Of a stretch of DNA of 20,863 bases, positions 1 to 5,533 are shown piece after piece. A program made the translations under genes and the position numbers. Position 1 is the stretch's first letter, and each line of letters begins with the position of its first letter. The notes beneath the pieces are model-generated. The model had not been told where the DNA came from. It was given only the letters and a program-made list of their open reading frames with translations, and ran no database searches. The stretch comes from a virus: IMG/VR virus record IMGVR_UViG_3300032288_000478, positions 1 through 20,863 of that record; one strand, given 5' to 3'.

Positions 1-157
1 CAAGCAAAGCTGTTACAGCCGCATCAAAGTCCTCTGGTTCGGTTGTATAAGCATCTGCCATTGTTTGAGAGTACCCAAGCAAGGCTTCAGCGCATCTTTT
101 TTCAAGTATTTCAGTTTTCATACTCAGAATACTACTGTTGTTTTTATGCTTGTCCAT
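1..157 (-). CDS. Hypothetical protein, partial (runs off the left edge)
   Basis: An open frame of 52 codons starts at the ATG complementary to 155-157 and runs off the left edge without a stop. A purine-rich AGGGG at 166-170 (minus sense) lies 8 nt before the start and fits a ribosome binding site. The protein begins MDKHKNNSS and continues with a likely amphipathic helix (EILEKRCAEALLGYS), then an acidic stretch (TTEPEDFDAA). I do not recognise a family. It is divergent from the rightward operon that begins at 255. The plus strand is also open over 1-159, but that reading is rich in unrelated Leu, Gln and Phe, has no ribosome binding site and no start in the window, so the minus reading is preferred. 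No function is assigned. Confidence 0.55.
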   Translation of the reverse strand, partial: MDKHKNNSSILSMKTEILEKRCAEALLGYSQTMADAYTTEPEDFDAAVTALL

Positions 158-206
158 AAGGGTTTCCCCTAGTTAAATAGTTGTAAAACCTGTGGCACAT
201 TATGGG

Positions 207-233
207 TGTGGGCAGTAATTAACCCACATTTTT
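207..233 (+). terminator. Short hairpin plus T-run in the divergent gap
   Basis: TGTGGG (207-212) can pair with CCCACA (223-228) around a 10-nt loop, and five T residues follow at 229-233. This is the form of a weak intrinsic terminator or leader hairpin for plus-strand transcription. It sits 12 nt before the AGGAG of the first rightward gene, between divergent genes. If it works, it would stop plus-strand readthrough or attenuate the early operon; the six-pair stem is short. No convincing sigma-70 promoter could be picked in 158-254. Confidence 0.35.
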
Positions 234-254
234 GATAAACAAATAGGAGTGAAT

Positions 255-476
255 ATGAACATACCAGCATTTCCAGTTTTTCCTGAAACAAGCGGTGGTC
301 ATGCGGCGGCATTTCAAGGAATGACATTGCGTGACTACTTTGCATCATCGTTTGTGTCATCAGGTCATGTGTTTAAAGTGATCTCAGATGGCAATACACC
401 AGAACTTGTTGCACAACAAGCATATCTGATGGCACAAGCAATGCTCAAAGTAAGGACGTCTTATGCCGATTCTTAA
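255..476 (+). CDS. Small phage protein with a GMTLRDYF motif
   Basis: This is the first gene of the rightward early operon, 73 aa from the ATG at 255. A GTG at 249 is in frame, but it overlaps the AGGAG at 245-249, which sits 5 nt before ATG 255, so 255 is the better start. The central motif GMTLRDYFASSFV, followed by a C-terminal helix ending AYLMAQAMLKVR, matches a widespread family of short phage and prophage proteins of unknown function, where the pattern is roughly GMtLRDYFAa...YxxADAMLxaR; that is recognition from memory. There is no signal peptide and no cysteine. It overlaps the next gene by 14 nt, which suggests translational coupling. Confidence 0.8.
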   Translation: MNIPAFPVFPETSGGHAAAFQGMTLRDYFASSFVSSGHVFKVISDGNTPELVAQQAYLMAQAMLKVRTSYADS

Positions 477-663
477 TGGAAAAAAGGTCGTTGACCTAGA
501 AGTAGATGGAGTAGATAGCAGGGACTTTCCAGACTTCTCTGATGCCTACTTTTCAAGTGGATGCTATGAAGATGGAACACCACTGACAGAAGATGAGTTA
601 AACAAGCTCACCGATCTGGCGGGTGATGTTCTGTGGACAATGGCTTATGAAAGTTTCCATTGA
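463..663 (+). CDS. Small acidic hypothetical protein
   Basis: A 66-aa, strongly acidic protein (MPILNGKKVVDLEVDGVD at the start; YEDGTPLTEDELNKLTD in the middle). The pattern of a YxDGxxLTxxEL turn-helix resembles small uncharacterised phage proteins often found beside recombination genes. The start ATG at 463 is preceded by AAGGA about 8 nt upstream, inside the end of the previous gene. Its TGA stop at 661-663 overlaps the TTG start of the next gene. A small acidic early protein could bind a host protein or mimic DNA, but nothing in the sequence demonstrates this. Confidence 0.75.
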   Translation: MPILNGKKVVDLEVDGVDSRDFPDFSDAYFSSGCYEDGTPLTEDELNKLTDLAGDVLWTMAYESFH

Positions 664-848
664 AAACACTATTCCAAACCTATGTGTCAGAGTTCTCAGA
701 CATACACTACTGCCCCTATTGCCTGGCAATCAAAGGGGATAAAATAGTTTGTTGCCAAGAAGCAGACTTTATTGAGTTCAAGGATTTATATCCTGAACAA
801 CAAAAAGAGATTATTCAACAAGAGTTAAATGAAAATCAAAGGAGTTAA
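660..848 (+). CDS. Small cysteine-containing protein with a TTG start
   Basis: A 62-aa frame using TTG at 660; its first two bases after T form the TGA stop of the previous gene (TTGA). The frame is closed by a stop at 648-650, so no ATG is available upstream, and the next in-frame candidate start is a GTG eight codons on. It carries two cysteine pairs, HYCPYC (residues 16-21) and IVCC (about residues 29-32), so a minimal zinc-binding knuckle is possible. The rest is acidic and helical, ending KEIIQQELNENQRS. I do not recognise a family. The gene ends at 848, directly before the annealing protein gene, whose ribosome binding site lies inside this gene. Confidence 0.6.
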   Translation: MKTLFQTYVSEFSDIHYCPYCLAIKGDKIVCCQEADFIEFKDLYPEQQKEIIQQELNENQRS

Positions 849-849
849 T

Positions 850-1503
850 ATGGTAATTGATCCAAACCAACCAGGTCTTTTGGTTGAACGCAAAGAGTTA
901 ATTGCAAGACTATTGGCAACAAATGTCAATGGTCATCTTGAGAAAAAGAACGGCCTGTCCTACCTGTCATGGGCTTGGGCATGGGCAGAAGCCCTTAAAG
1001 CTGATGCAGACGCTACTTACAGGGTAGAGATGTTTGATGGCAAGTGCTTCATGGACATTAACGGCACAGCAATGGTGTTCGTTACAGTCACTATGTTTAA
1101 AAAGCCCATGACTTGCCAGTTACCTGTGATGGACTACCGCAACAAAGCAATCCCTAATCCTGATGCCTTTGCAGTCAATACCGCCATCATGCGGTGCATG
1201 ACCAAAGCCCTAGCCTTGCATGGACTCTCTTTGTACATCTATGCGGGTGAAGATTTACCTGAAGAGGGCAGATCAGTAGTGATTACGCCTACTCAGGGCG
1301 CACAAGATAATATTCCTCCAGAGGAATTACAGTACTTGCAAGAGATGGCAGTTGAATTGATTGCTACCTGTGAGCAAGGTGATCCAAGAGCAGCTTGGGT
1401 TAAGTTAGAGGGAGAGAACCTAGACGATCAACAAAAGATTGCTCTGTGGACACTCCTACCTAGTAAAGTGCGTTCAGCTTTGAAAAAGGCTAAGGAAATT
1501 TAA
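850..1503 (+). CDS. Sak3/DUF1071-type single-strand annealing protein
   Basis: A 217-aa protein likely to anneal complementary single DNA strands during phage recombination and repair. The family signature is visible: LSYLSWAWAWAEAL (residues 36-49), a beta strand ending VTVTMF, LPVMDYRNKAIPNPDAFAVN (91-110), then AIMRCMTKALALHGLSLYIYAGEDLPEE (112-139). These match the DUF1071 family, described as phage Sak3 recombinases of the RAD52-like group. The C-terminal ~75 residues are variable and helical, ending in KKAKEI. The start at 850 is chosen because AAAGGAG (838-844) sits 5 nt before it; the in-frame ATG at 829 lies upstream of that site within the previous gene. It is followed after 1 nt by the SSB-like gene, a usual pairing for annealases. 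Confidence 0.88.
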   Translation: MVIDPNQPGLLVERKELIARLLATNVNGHLEKKNGLSYLSWAWAWAEALKADADATYRVEMFDGKCFMDINGTAMVFVTVTMFKKPMTCQLPVMDYRNKAIPNPDAFAVNTAIMRCMTKALALHGLSLYIYAGEDLPEEGRSVVITPTQGAQDNIPPEELQYLQEMAVELIATCEQGDPRAAWVKLEGENLDDQQKIALWTLLPSKVRSALKKAKEI

Positions 1504-1504
1504 T

Positions 1505-1753
1505 ATGGACAATAAACAAAATCAGCGGGATAACAGCGGGGTCTTGTTCCGCAATGAGAAGAAAGACAATGAACGTGCGCCTGAATATAAAGGCAACATA
1601 ACTGTTGATGGCAAAGACTATTGGCTCAGTGCATGGGTAAAAGAAGGCAAGTCAGGCAAATTCATGGGTCTAGCAGTATCACCCAAAGAAGACTATCAGC
1701 CCAAACAAGCCCCTAAGAAGGCAAGTTTTGAAGATTCTGACCTGCCCTTTTAG
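1505..1753 (+). CDS. Small SSB-like protein with an acidic DLPF tail
   Basis: An 82-aa protein in the recombination operon. The middle contains a short beta-rich core (GNITVDGKDYWLSAWVKEG, then GKFMGLAVSPKE), followed by a Pro/Lys linker, and the last residues are FEDSDLPF. Bacterial SSB proteins end in a similar acidic tip (DDDIPF) that recruits repair partners, so a role as a mini single-strand-binding protein or a partner-recruiting accessory to the annealase is plausible. The core is shorter than a classical OB fold (about 100 residues), so homology to SSB is not shown. The N-terminus is polar and probably disordered. AAGGAAA near 1492-1498 provides the ribosome binding site. Confidence 0.7.
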   Translation: MDNKQNQRDNSGVLFRNEKKDNERAPEYKGNITVDGKDYWLSAWVKEGKSGKFMGLAVSPKEDYQPKQAPKKASFEDSDLPF

Positions 1754-1762
1754 GAGAAACAA

Positions 1763-1972
1763 ATGAACTATTACCCTGAACCAACTCCAGAACATAGGGC
1801 AATTTTGGCTAGTGCACAAAGAATTGACCACAATCCAACTGTAGAGGAAAACCTTGACGAGAGGATTCGTTATCTTGAATCAGAGTTAAAGCGAGTGAAA
1901 GAATCAAAAGAAAGTCTTGGCCCATTGTTGAAGATGCGGATTCGAGACATTCGACAGGCAATGGATTTCTGA
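1763..1972 (+). CDS. Hypothetical coiled-coil protein
   Basis: A 69-aa protein starting at ATG 1763, 6 nt after a GGAG. The N-terminal third is Pro-rich (NYYPEPTPEHRAIL); the remainder is a continuous charged heptad-like helix (EENLDERIRYLESELKRVKESKE, then LLKMRIRDIRQAMDF) that should form a coiled coil and oligomerise. No family recognised. It is the last gene before the structured RNA segment at 1987-2042. Confidence 0.7.
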   Translation: MNYYPEPTPEHRAILASAQRIDHNPTVEENLDERIRYLESELKRVKESKESLGPLLKMRIRDIRQAMDF

Positions 1973-1986
1973 GTTAATATAAACCC

Positions 1987-2042
1987 GAGGGGAGAGCTGT
2001 GCAAAGGATTTTCCTAGCTTGCAGACGAGCAGTTTTCCCCTC
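1987..2042 (+). ncRNA. Candidate structured RNA (long bulged hairpin)
   Basis: The 88-nt gap between two genes holds a segment that folds almost completely. Bases 1987-1999 pair with 2030-2042 (13 pairs, two of them G-U); 2000-2004 pair with 2019-2023; 2005-2008 pair with 2012-2015 around a TTT loop. The two unpaired pieces, AGC (2016-2018) and GACGAG (2024-2029), are both on the 3' side, giving an asymmetric shape. No T-run follows, so it is not an intrinsic terminator, and the AGGAG of the next gene (about 2051-2055) stays outside the stem. It could be a cis-acting element controlling the winged-helix gene, a processing site, or a small RNA. I cannot match it to a known RNA class. Transcription as RNA is inferred. 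Confidence 0.55.
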
Positions 2043-2060
2043 ACCTAATAGGAGTTAATA

Positions 2061-2378
2061 ATGGATATTAAAAGTGCTTTCGATAAGATTTTTCAAATGC
2101 CTAACTTTCCACGAGTTAGGACTACAGACCCTCTCACTTCATTTGAAGCAGCAGAGGCAATCAAGCCAGTAGTCAACAAACACTATGACATCATTCTGGA
2201 GTGTTTACAGACCTATGGTGCGCTTGGAAAGGATGGCATCTCATCTCTGACCAAATTAGAGAGCAATCAGGTTGCAAGACGTTTAAACGAGATGCAGAAG
2301 ATTGGTCTTATCCATCTAACTGGTAGAACAGTTAAATCAAATTCAGGCAGAAACGAAAGAGAATGGGCAATATGCTAG
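2061..2378 (+). CDS. Winged-helix DNA-binding protein
   Basis: A 105-aa protein with an N-terminal arm containing VRTTDPLTSFEAAEAIKP (residues 19-36), then a helix (HYDIILECLQTYG), a helix-turn-helix (KDGISSLTKLESNQVARRLNEMQKIGLI, residues 57-84) and a wing (LTGRTVKSNSGRNEREWAI). The layout is that of a common phage winged-helix family, in which the pattern (T)DPxTSxxAA, then HxxIL, then QVxRRLxEMxxxGLI, then SGRxxxxW is typical. It probably binds DNA and may regulate phage genes or assist replication. The ribosome binding site AGGAG, with the same AGTTAATA spacing as that of the annealase gene, lies just downstream of the structured RNA, which could control its translation. Its 3' end overlaps the next gene by 16 nt. 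Confidence 0.8.
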   Translation: MDIKSAFDKIFQMPNFPRVRTTDPLTSFEAAEAIKPVVNKHYDIILECLQTYGALGKDGISSLTKLESNQVARRLNEMQKIGLIHLTGRTVKSNSGRNEREWAIC

Positions 2379-2554
2379 AAAAACCACCTTATTCAAAGAT
2401 CAGTTATCCATCTACCCCAAACAAAGACTTTAAATGGTCTACAGGATCAGATGTCCAGGCAATCTGGAAGAAATATGGATGGACTCCACCAAGTGAGAAG
2501 ATGCTTCCACCACCGCCAGAGAAAGATATTCAACCTTTAAGGAGAGTGAGATGA
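2363..2554 (+). CDS. Small Pro-rich hypothetical protein
   Basis: A 63-aa protein starting inside the end of the winged-helix gene (ATG 2363; an in-frame ATG at 2372 is an alternative). It contains WKKYGWTPPSEKMLPPPPEK (residues 35-54). The GWTPPSE motif recurs in small uncharacterised proteins of phages of proteobacteria, often next to winged-helix or MazG genes. No catalytic residues are evident. It overlaps the MazG-like gene by 4 nt (ATGA), so the pair is probably translationally coupled. Confidence 0.7.
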   Translation: MGNMLEKPPYSKISYPSTPNKDFKWSTGSDVQAIWKKYGWTPPSEKMLPPPPEKDIQPLRRVR

Positions 2555-2859
2555 GTTACGCAGCAATTGAAATAAAGATTTTGCAATGGTCTGAAGCCCG
2601 TAAGATCATTCCTAATAGCAACCCAGAGTCTCAGCTACTCAAGGCAGTATCTGAGATGGGAGAACTCGCAGATGCCACAATTAAAAAAGACAAAGAAGCT
2701 ATTGTGGATTCTGTTGGTGATGTCATGGTCTGCCTTATCAATTACTGCGCTCTTCAAGACATCAATCTGGTAGACTGTATGGAAATAGCATACGATCAGA
2801 TTAAGAATCGGAAAGGCACACTATTGCCCAATGGAGTCTTTCAAAAAGATTCTACTTAG
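2551..2859 (+). CDS. MazG-like nucleotide pyrophosphohydrolase
   Basis: A 102-aa protein of the all-alpha NTP pyrophosphohydrolase type, the usual length for single-domain phage MazG-like enzymes. The metal-binding helices are visible: SEMGELADA (residues 34-42; E35 and E38 form the ExxE motif) and IVDSVGDVMVCLINY (51-65; D53 and D57 in the second motif, with Asp instead of the usual Glu), followed by YDQIKNRKGTL. Such enzymes hydrolyse nucleoside triphosphates to monophosphates and pyrophosphate; in phages they may clean nucleotide pools or alter alarmone levels, but the substrate cannot be told here. ATGA overlap with the previous gene and AAGGAGAG upstream support the start. This is the last gene of the early operon; its 3' end overlaps the convergent gene at 2852-2995 by 8 bp. 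Confidence 0.85.
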   Translation: MSYAAIEIKILQWSEARKIIPNSNPESQLLKAVSEMGELADATIKKDKEAIVDSVGDVMVCLINYCALQDINLVDCMEIAYDQIKNRKGTLLPNGVFQKDST

Positions 2860-2995
2860 CAAGTAAGTAAAGTCCCACGTTCGAGAAAGCATAACCCGCA
2901 TAGACAATAGCCATTTGTGGGTTATCTTTCCAAAGCTGTTCACCAGCAATGTAAGCGTAGATAGCCCCTGTGAGAATGATTAGCCAAGCACTCAA
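2852..2995 (-). CDS. 47-aa membrane protein at the end of the late operon
   Basis: A short frame with TTG start (complement of 2993-2995) overlapping the TGA of the phosphoesterase gene (TTGA), preceded by AGG 6 nt upstream. The protein has two hydrophobic segments: AWLIILTGAIYAYIAG (about residues 3-18) and MAIVYAGYAFSNVGLYLLA (28-46), joined by EQLWKDNPQ. The GYAFSNVGLY ending resembles small two-helix membrane proteins common in phages, sometimes proposed as holin-like. Role unknown; it could aid lysis or modify the host membrane. Its stop at 2852-2854 lies inside the convergent MazG-like gene, whose stop is 2857-2859. Confidence 0.75.
   Translation of the reverse strand: MSAWLIILTGAIYAYIAGEQLWKDNPQMAIVYAGYAFSNVGLYLLAK
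2891..2925. terminator. Hairpin near the convergence of early and late operons
   Basis: ATAACCC (2891-2897) pairs with GGGTTAT (2919-2925), and the stem can be extended inward by a G-U, a C-G and an A-T pair, leaving a 15-nt loop. It lies within the convergent 47-aa gene, 32 nt after the end of the early operon. Only CTTTCC follows on the plus side, so it would be a weak intrinsic terminator; it is the best candidate for ending plus-strand transcripts. It could also be chance pairing in coding DNA. Confidence 0.3.
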
Positions 2996-3984
2996 AATGC
3001 ACCTACATCAATTACTTCGCCTCTAAACTGAACCATGTCCTCATCAAATTTATGGACGAGTTCAGGCCATAAAAGCTGACCATTGAAGAAGTTTAACACG
3101 GCAAAACCTGACCTGTGATTGCTTGGGTTTAGTTCAGCATAAGTAAATTGTGGCCCGTCTGGTTCAGCCAATGTTCCAGTATCTACCCCGTATCTCACGC
3201 CATTAAAATCACTGAATGGGGTTACTTTTAATGAGTGCAAATGCCCCGTCACCATTGAGACCCCGCTTGAAACCGCATTGTTGTGAGTAGCATGGATTCC
3301 ACCCTTATATCGGTGCTTGATAATACATTGCTCAGTAGCCCAGACTGCCCAACAGAACTCCCATTCGGTAATGTGGTCTGTCAGCTTAAAGCCTTGAACC
3401 TCTTTAAATTGTGGTGCGTGTTGCGCTAATCTGTTGCCAAACCGAATATCGTGATTACCCCATGTAAACAGTAGCTTTACATTGTGCCTCGCTGCTTTAG
3501 CAATTTCCTCAATCTCACCTAGCGCATCCTGACAAGCCTTTAACTCTTGGATAACAGAAGTCTGTGGTTGGTCAGTAACGTCATGTCGGCTTATAGAAGC
3601 GCCATCAAACGCATCCCCGTTACATATCACCGCCTTGGGTTTAAACCTCTCTATAGCCCATAGAAGCCCTTTAAACGCTGTTGTTCGTTGACCAGGTATG
3701 AAGTGAGCATCAGAGAAGACAATCACAGTCCCATCTAAAATGCCAAGGTTAACTTGTTTAAGTGGAGAGAAGGACTTTGGTCTTTTGGCATCATATTTAG
3801 CACTACGAGAGTCATTTGCGCCTAACTTGACCTCATGGATATTTTCCATGCTTCGTCTGCGGTAGTTAACTGCTCTTTCAGTGATGCCTAGAATCTTTGC
3901 TATTTTTGTAACAGATCGGTGCTTGTCCCACAGTTCCATAAACTGCTCATCTGTACAAGAATTCATGTTATTACTTGATACCAT
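2992..3984 (-). CDS. HTH-calcineurin-like phosphoesterase fusion
   Basis: A 330-aa protein. Residues ~12-45 (DEQFMELWDKHRSVTKIAK followed by ILGITERAVNYRRRSME) form a helix-turn-helix of the kind that reads DNA. The rest is a metallophosphoesterase with the metal-binding series intact: D92-A-H94, G123-D124-x2-D127, G176-N177-H178-D179, a histidine near 224-231, and G247-H248-L-H250. Members hydrolyse phosphomonoesters or phosphodiesters using two metal ions; the substrate may be nucleic acid or a small molecule. AAGGA 5 nt before ATG 3984 supports this start, which lies 14 nt inside the end of the metallopeptidase gene. Its position after the lysis genes means it is either expressed late or has its own unseen promoter. 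Confidence 0.85.
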   Translation of the reverse strand: MVSSNNMNSCTDEQFMELWDKHRSVTKIAKILGITERAVNYRRRSMENIHEVKLGANDSRSAKYDAKRPKSFSPLKQVNLGILDGTVIVFSDAHFIPGQRTTAFKGLLWAIERFKPKAVICNGDAFDGASISRHDVTDQPQTSVIQELKACQDALGEIEEIAKAARHNVKLLFTWGNHDIRFGNRLAQHAPQFKEVQGFKLTDHITEWEFCWAVWATEQCIIKHRYKGGIHATHNNAVSSGVSMVTGHLHSLKVTPFSDFNGVRYGVDTGTLAEPDGPQFTYAELNPSNHRSGFAVLNFFNGQLLWPELVHKFDEDMVQFRGEVIDVGAF

Positions 3985-4345
3985 TGGAATCCTTAGACAG
4001 TAACTTTTCTAAAAGGTTAATGACTCTATGCTCTTGCATTTCCACTTCATCTTGAGATGATTTAGGGTCTTGAGCAACAGTCATCAAATCGTGCAGAAAC
4101 ACATGAAGTAACTCATGTAAAGCAGTCTGATCCAGAGACTCTGGTGTGATCTTCTCAGCACCAAAATCACCTAGTCTGTAAGTAGCCAATCGAGCAGAAG
4201 CATTAAACTCAACAGAAGCCATAGCAGCTTTAGCTGGTTTACTTCCTTTTTCAATTCTCCAATCACCCAGACTAAGCACTTGTTGCCACTTTCTGACACT
4301 TTGTGCGAAAAGTTGTGAATGTTCTGGTGTAGGAATGTTAGGCAT
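3971..4345 (-). CDS. HExxH metallopeptidase-like protein
   Basis: A 124-aa protein with a zinc-protease-type motif HELLHVFLHDL (H77-E78-L-L-H81) and a downstream helix EVEMQEHRVINLLEKLL that may supply a third ligand (E102 or E105). The N-terminal part contains LSLGDWRIE and a strand region with ARLATYRLGDF. This layout is common among small uncharacterised phage proteins annotated as putative metallopeptidases; substrate and activity are unknown, and a structural zinc role is possible. The start at 4345 is preceded by AAGGTG 7 nt upstream. The 35-nt gap to the lysozyme gene is AT-rich and contains TTGTCA and TATAAG only 9 nt apart, too close for a normal sigma-70 promoter. Confidence 0.75.
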   Translation of the reverse strand: MPNIPTPEHSQLFAQSVRKWQQVLSLGDWRIEKGSKPAKAAMASVEFNASARLATYRLGDFGAEKITPESLDQTALHELLHVFLHDLMTVAQDPKSSQDEVEMQEHRVINLLEKLLSKDSNGIK

Positions 4346-4380
4346 TTCAACACCTTATACAGTATTTATGACAATTTAAT

Positions 4381-4884
4381 TTAAGATAAAAACAAAACTA
4401 CTTCAGCTTTGCGTCTTTTGACAAGCCCTGAAACCTCTTTTCCACCCGCTTTTGTCCACGACATAAAGGCTTCAGCAGCCCCATCCCAATCACCACGATT
4501 GACCTTCATGCGAATGGTAGACCTTTGATAGTTGCCTAACCCTGCGTTGTACGCAAAAGAGACAACAGCGTCGAATTTGCTTTGATGATGAGCAAGAGTA
4601 GGAGAAAGTCGAAGAACACCACGTTCAAAAGTATCGATGTCAACCTTGAACAAATTGACCAGTTCATCTTTAGACCAGACACGATTGTCTTCTCCTTTTA
4701 GTTGATAGTCAGACCTGATAAGCCCTGTGTAACCCTCTTTACGCACGTTTGGCAAGGCTAATTGGTCTGCATACATAGCGTGACCCCACCCAACAGTCCA
4801 AATGGCAGCAGAACACCGATAAGGCTTGTTTCTGTAGCCTTCAAAGAAGTGCATCAGATGTTCGCCTTTTTCGCTGATTTTCAT
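4381..4884 (-). CDS. Endolysin, GH24 (T4-type) lysozyme
   Basis: A 167-aa muramidase that cleaves the peptidoglycan glycan backbone at lysis. The catalytic pattern E-8aa-(D/C)-5aa-T is visible as E15, C24 and T30 within FFEGYRNKPYRC and SAAIWTVGWGH. Downstream family segments are FDAVVSFAYNAGLGNYQRST, FMSWTKAGGKEVSGLVKRR and KAEVVLFL. Length is normal for GH24 endolysins. There is no evident signal peptide or signal-anchor segment, so release through the holin encoded immediately upstream is expected. Start overlaps the holin stop by 4 nt (ATGA). Confidence 0.93.
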   Translation of the reverse strand: MKISEKGEHLMHFFEGYRNKPYRCSAAIWTVGWGHAMYADQLALPNVRKEGYTGLIRSDYQLKGEDNRVWSKDELVNLFKVDIDTFERGVLRLSPTLAHHQSKFDAVVSFAYNAGLGNYQRSTIRMKVNRGDWDGAAEAFMSWTKAGGKEVSGLVKRRKAEVVLFLS

Positions 4885-5384
4885 TTCTTAGCCCATGAAC
4901 GTGAGCCAAACCAAAACCCGATAATTCCTCCAAGCATTGCCATTTCATCGCTAGAGAAAATAACGTCAGTAACTCGGATTAAATCATCCATGTTGTTGAC
5001 CAAACTAGGACGAGAGTAAACGTAATAGGCAATCCATGCGTTAATTGCACATAACTCAAAGATAAAGATGTAAGTCACAATAGGTCTTACAGTACCTACA
5101 AAGTTCACCACCCAAGTGCTTGCTCTTTCCATGATTTTCTCATCATGTTTTAAAGCAGCCTCAGTCATCTGGGCATCTGTTTGCATGGCAATCTGGTCTG
5201 TGCGAATCTCCTCCATGCGCTCTTGAGCCTTAAACCCTTGAGCCATCATCTGTAGTTGAAGTTCTACTTGAACCCTAGCTAAAGCTAACTCATGCCTTTG
5301 GTCATCTTTGTTTTGAAAGAAGTCTAAAAGTTTTGGTAAGCCAGAAATTAGCAAACCACCAAGTGTAGAAAATAGAGATAGCAT
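4881..5384 (-). CDS. Holin, three-TM gene-transfer-agent-like family
   Basis: A 167-aa inner-membrane protein directly before the lysozyme gene. It has a hydrophobic N-terminus (LFSTLGGLLISGLPKLLDFF), a long charged helical stretch (about residues 25-88), then a membrane pair around TVRPIVTYIFIFELCAINAW (98-117) and a final segment with MLGGIIGFWFGSRSWAKK (150-167). The VRP..TY and FWFGSRSW motifs are characteristic of the 3TM holin family first noted in gene transfer agents. It should form lesions in the inner membrane that release or activate the endolysin. The ATG overlaps the stop of the preceding 49-aa gene (TAATG). Confidence 0.85.
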   Translation of the reverse strand: MLSLFSTLGGLLISGLPKLLDFFQNKDDQRHELALARVQVELQLQMMAQGFKAQERMEEIRTDQIAMQTDAQMTEAALKHDEKIMERASTWVVNFVGTVRPIVTYIFIFELCAINAWIAYYVYSRPSLVNNMDDLIRVTDVIFSSDEMAMLGGIIGFWFGSRSWAKK

Positions 5385-5533
5385 TACAGTCCAATCTTTC
5401 CAAGTAGGAGATTAACAATTTTGTCCGACAAATCGTCAGGCAAAAACTTCAGAAAACCTAAAAAATACAAAGCAACAAGCCCATAGACAAATATCTTTAG
5501 GCATAGGTCAAAGGTCTTTTGGTACTCATTCAT
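5384..5533 (-). CDS. 49-aa single-TM protein in the lysis cassette
   Basis: A 50-codon frame from ATG (complement of 5531-5533) to TAA (5384-5386). Its start overlaps the stop of the upstream gene (ATGA) and its stop overlaps the holin start (TAATG), so it is locked into the operon. The N-terminus is polar (MNEYQKTFDL), then a single hydrophobic helix (CLKIFVYGLVALYFLGFL, about residues 11-28), then an amphipathic tail (PDDLSDKIVNLLLGKIGL). No family recognised. By position it could be a holin partner or antiholin; that is inference. Confidence 0.75.
   Translation of the reverse strand: MNEYQKTFDLCLKIFVYGLVALYFLGFLKFLPDDLSDKIVNLLLGKIGL

Noticed and set aside
1-159. Plus-strand open frame at the left edge
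   Set aside because: No start codon in the window and no upstream ribosome binding site; the minus-strand reading has ATG and AGGGG and a more protein-like composition.
829-849. ATG at 829 as the start of the annealase
   Set aside because: The AAAGGAG ribosome binding site lies downstream of it and 5 nt before ATG 850, so the seven-codon extension is unlikely to be translated.
1987-2042. Intrinsic terminator
   Set aside because: The stem is strong, but no T-run follows and the structure has large one-sided bulges; a regulatory or processing RNA fits better.
4346-4380. Possible promoter before the metallopeptidase gene
   Set aside because: TTGTCA and TATAAG are present but only 9 nt apart, too close for a sigma-70 promoter; no better spaced pair is seen.
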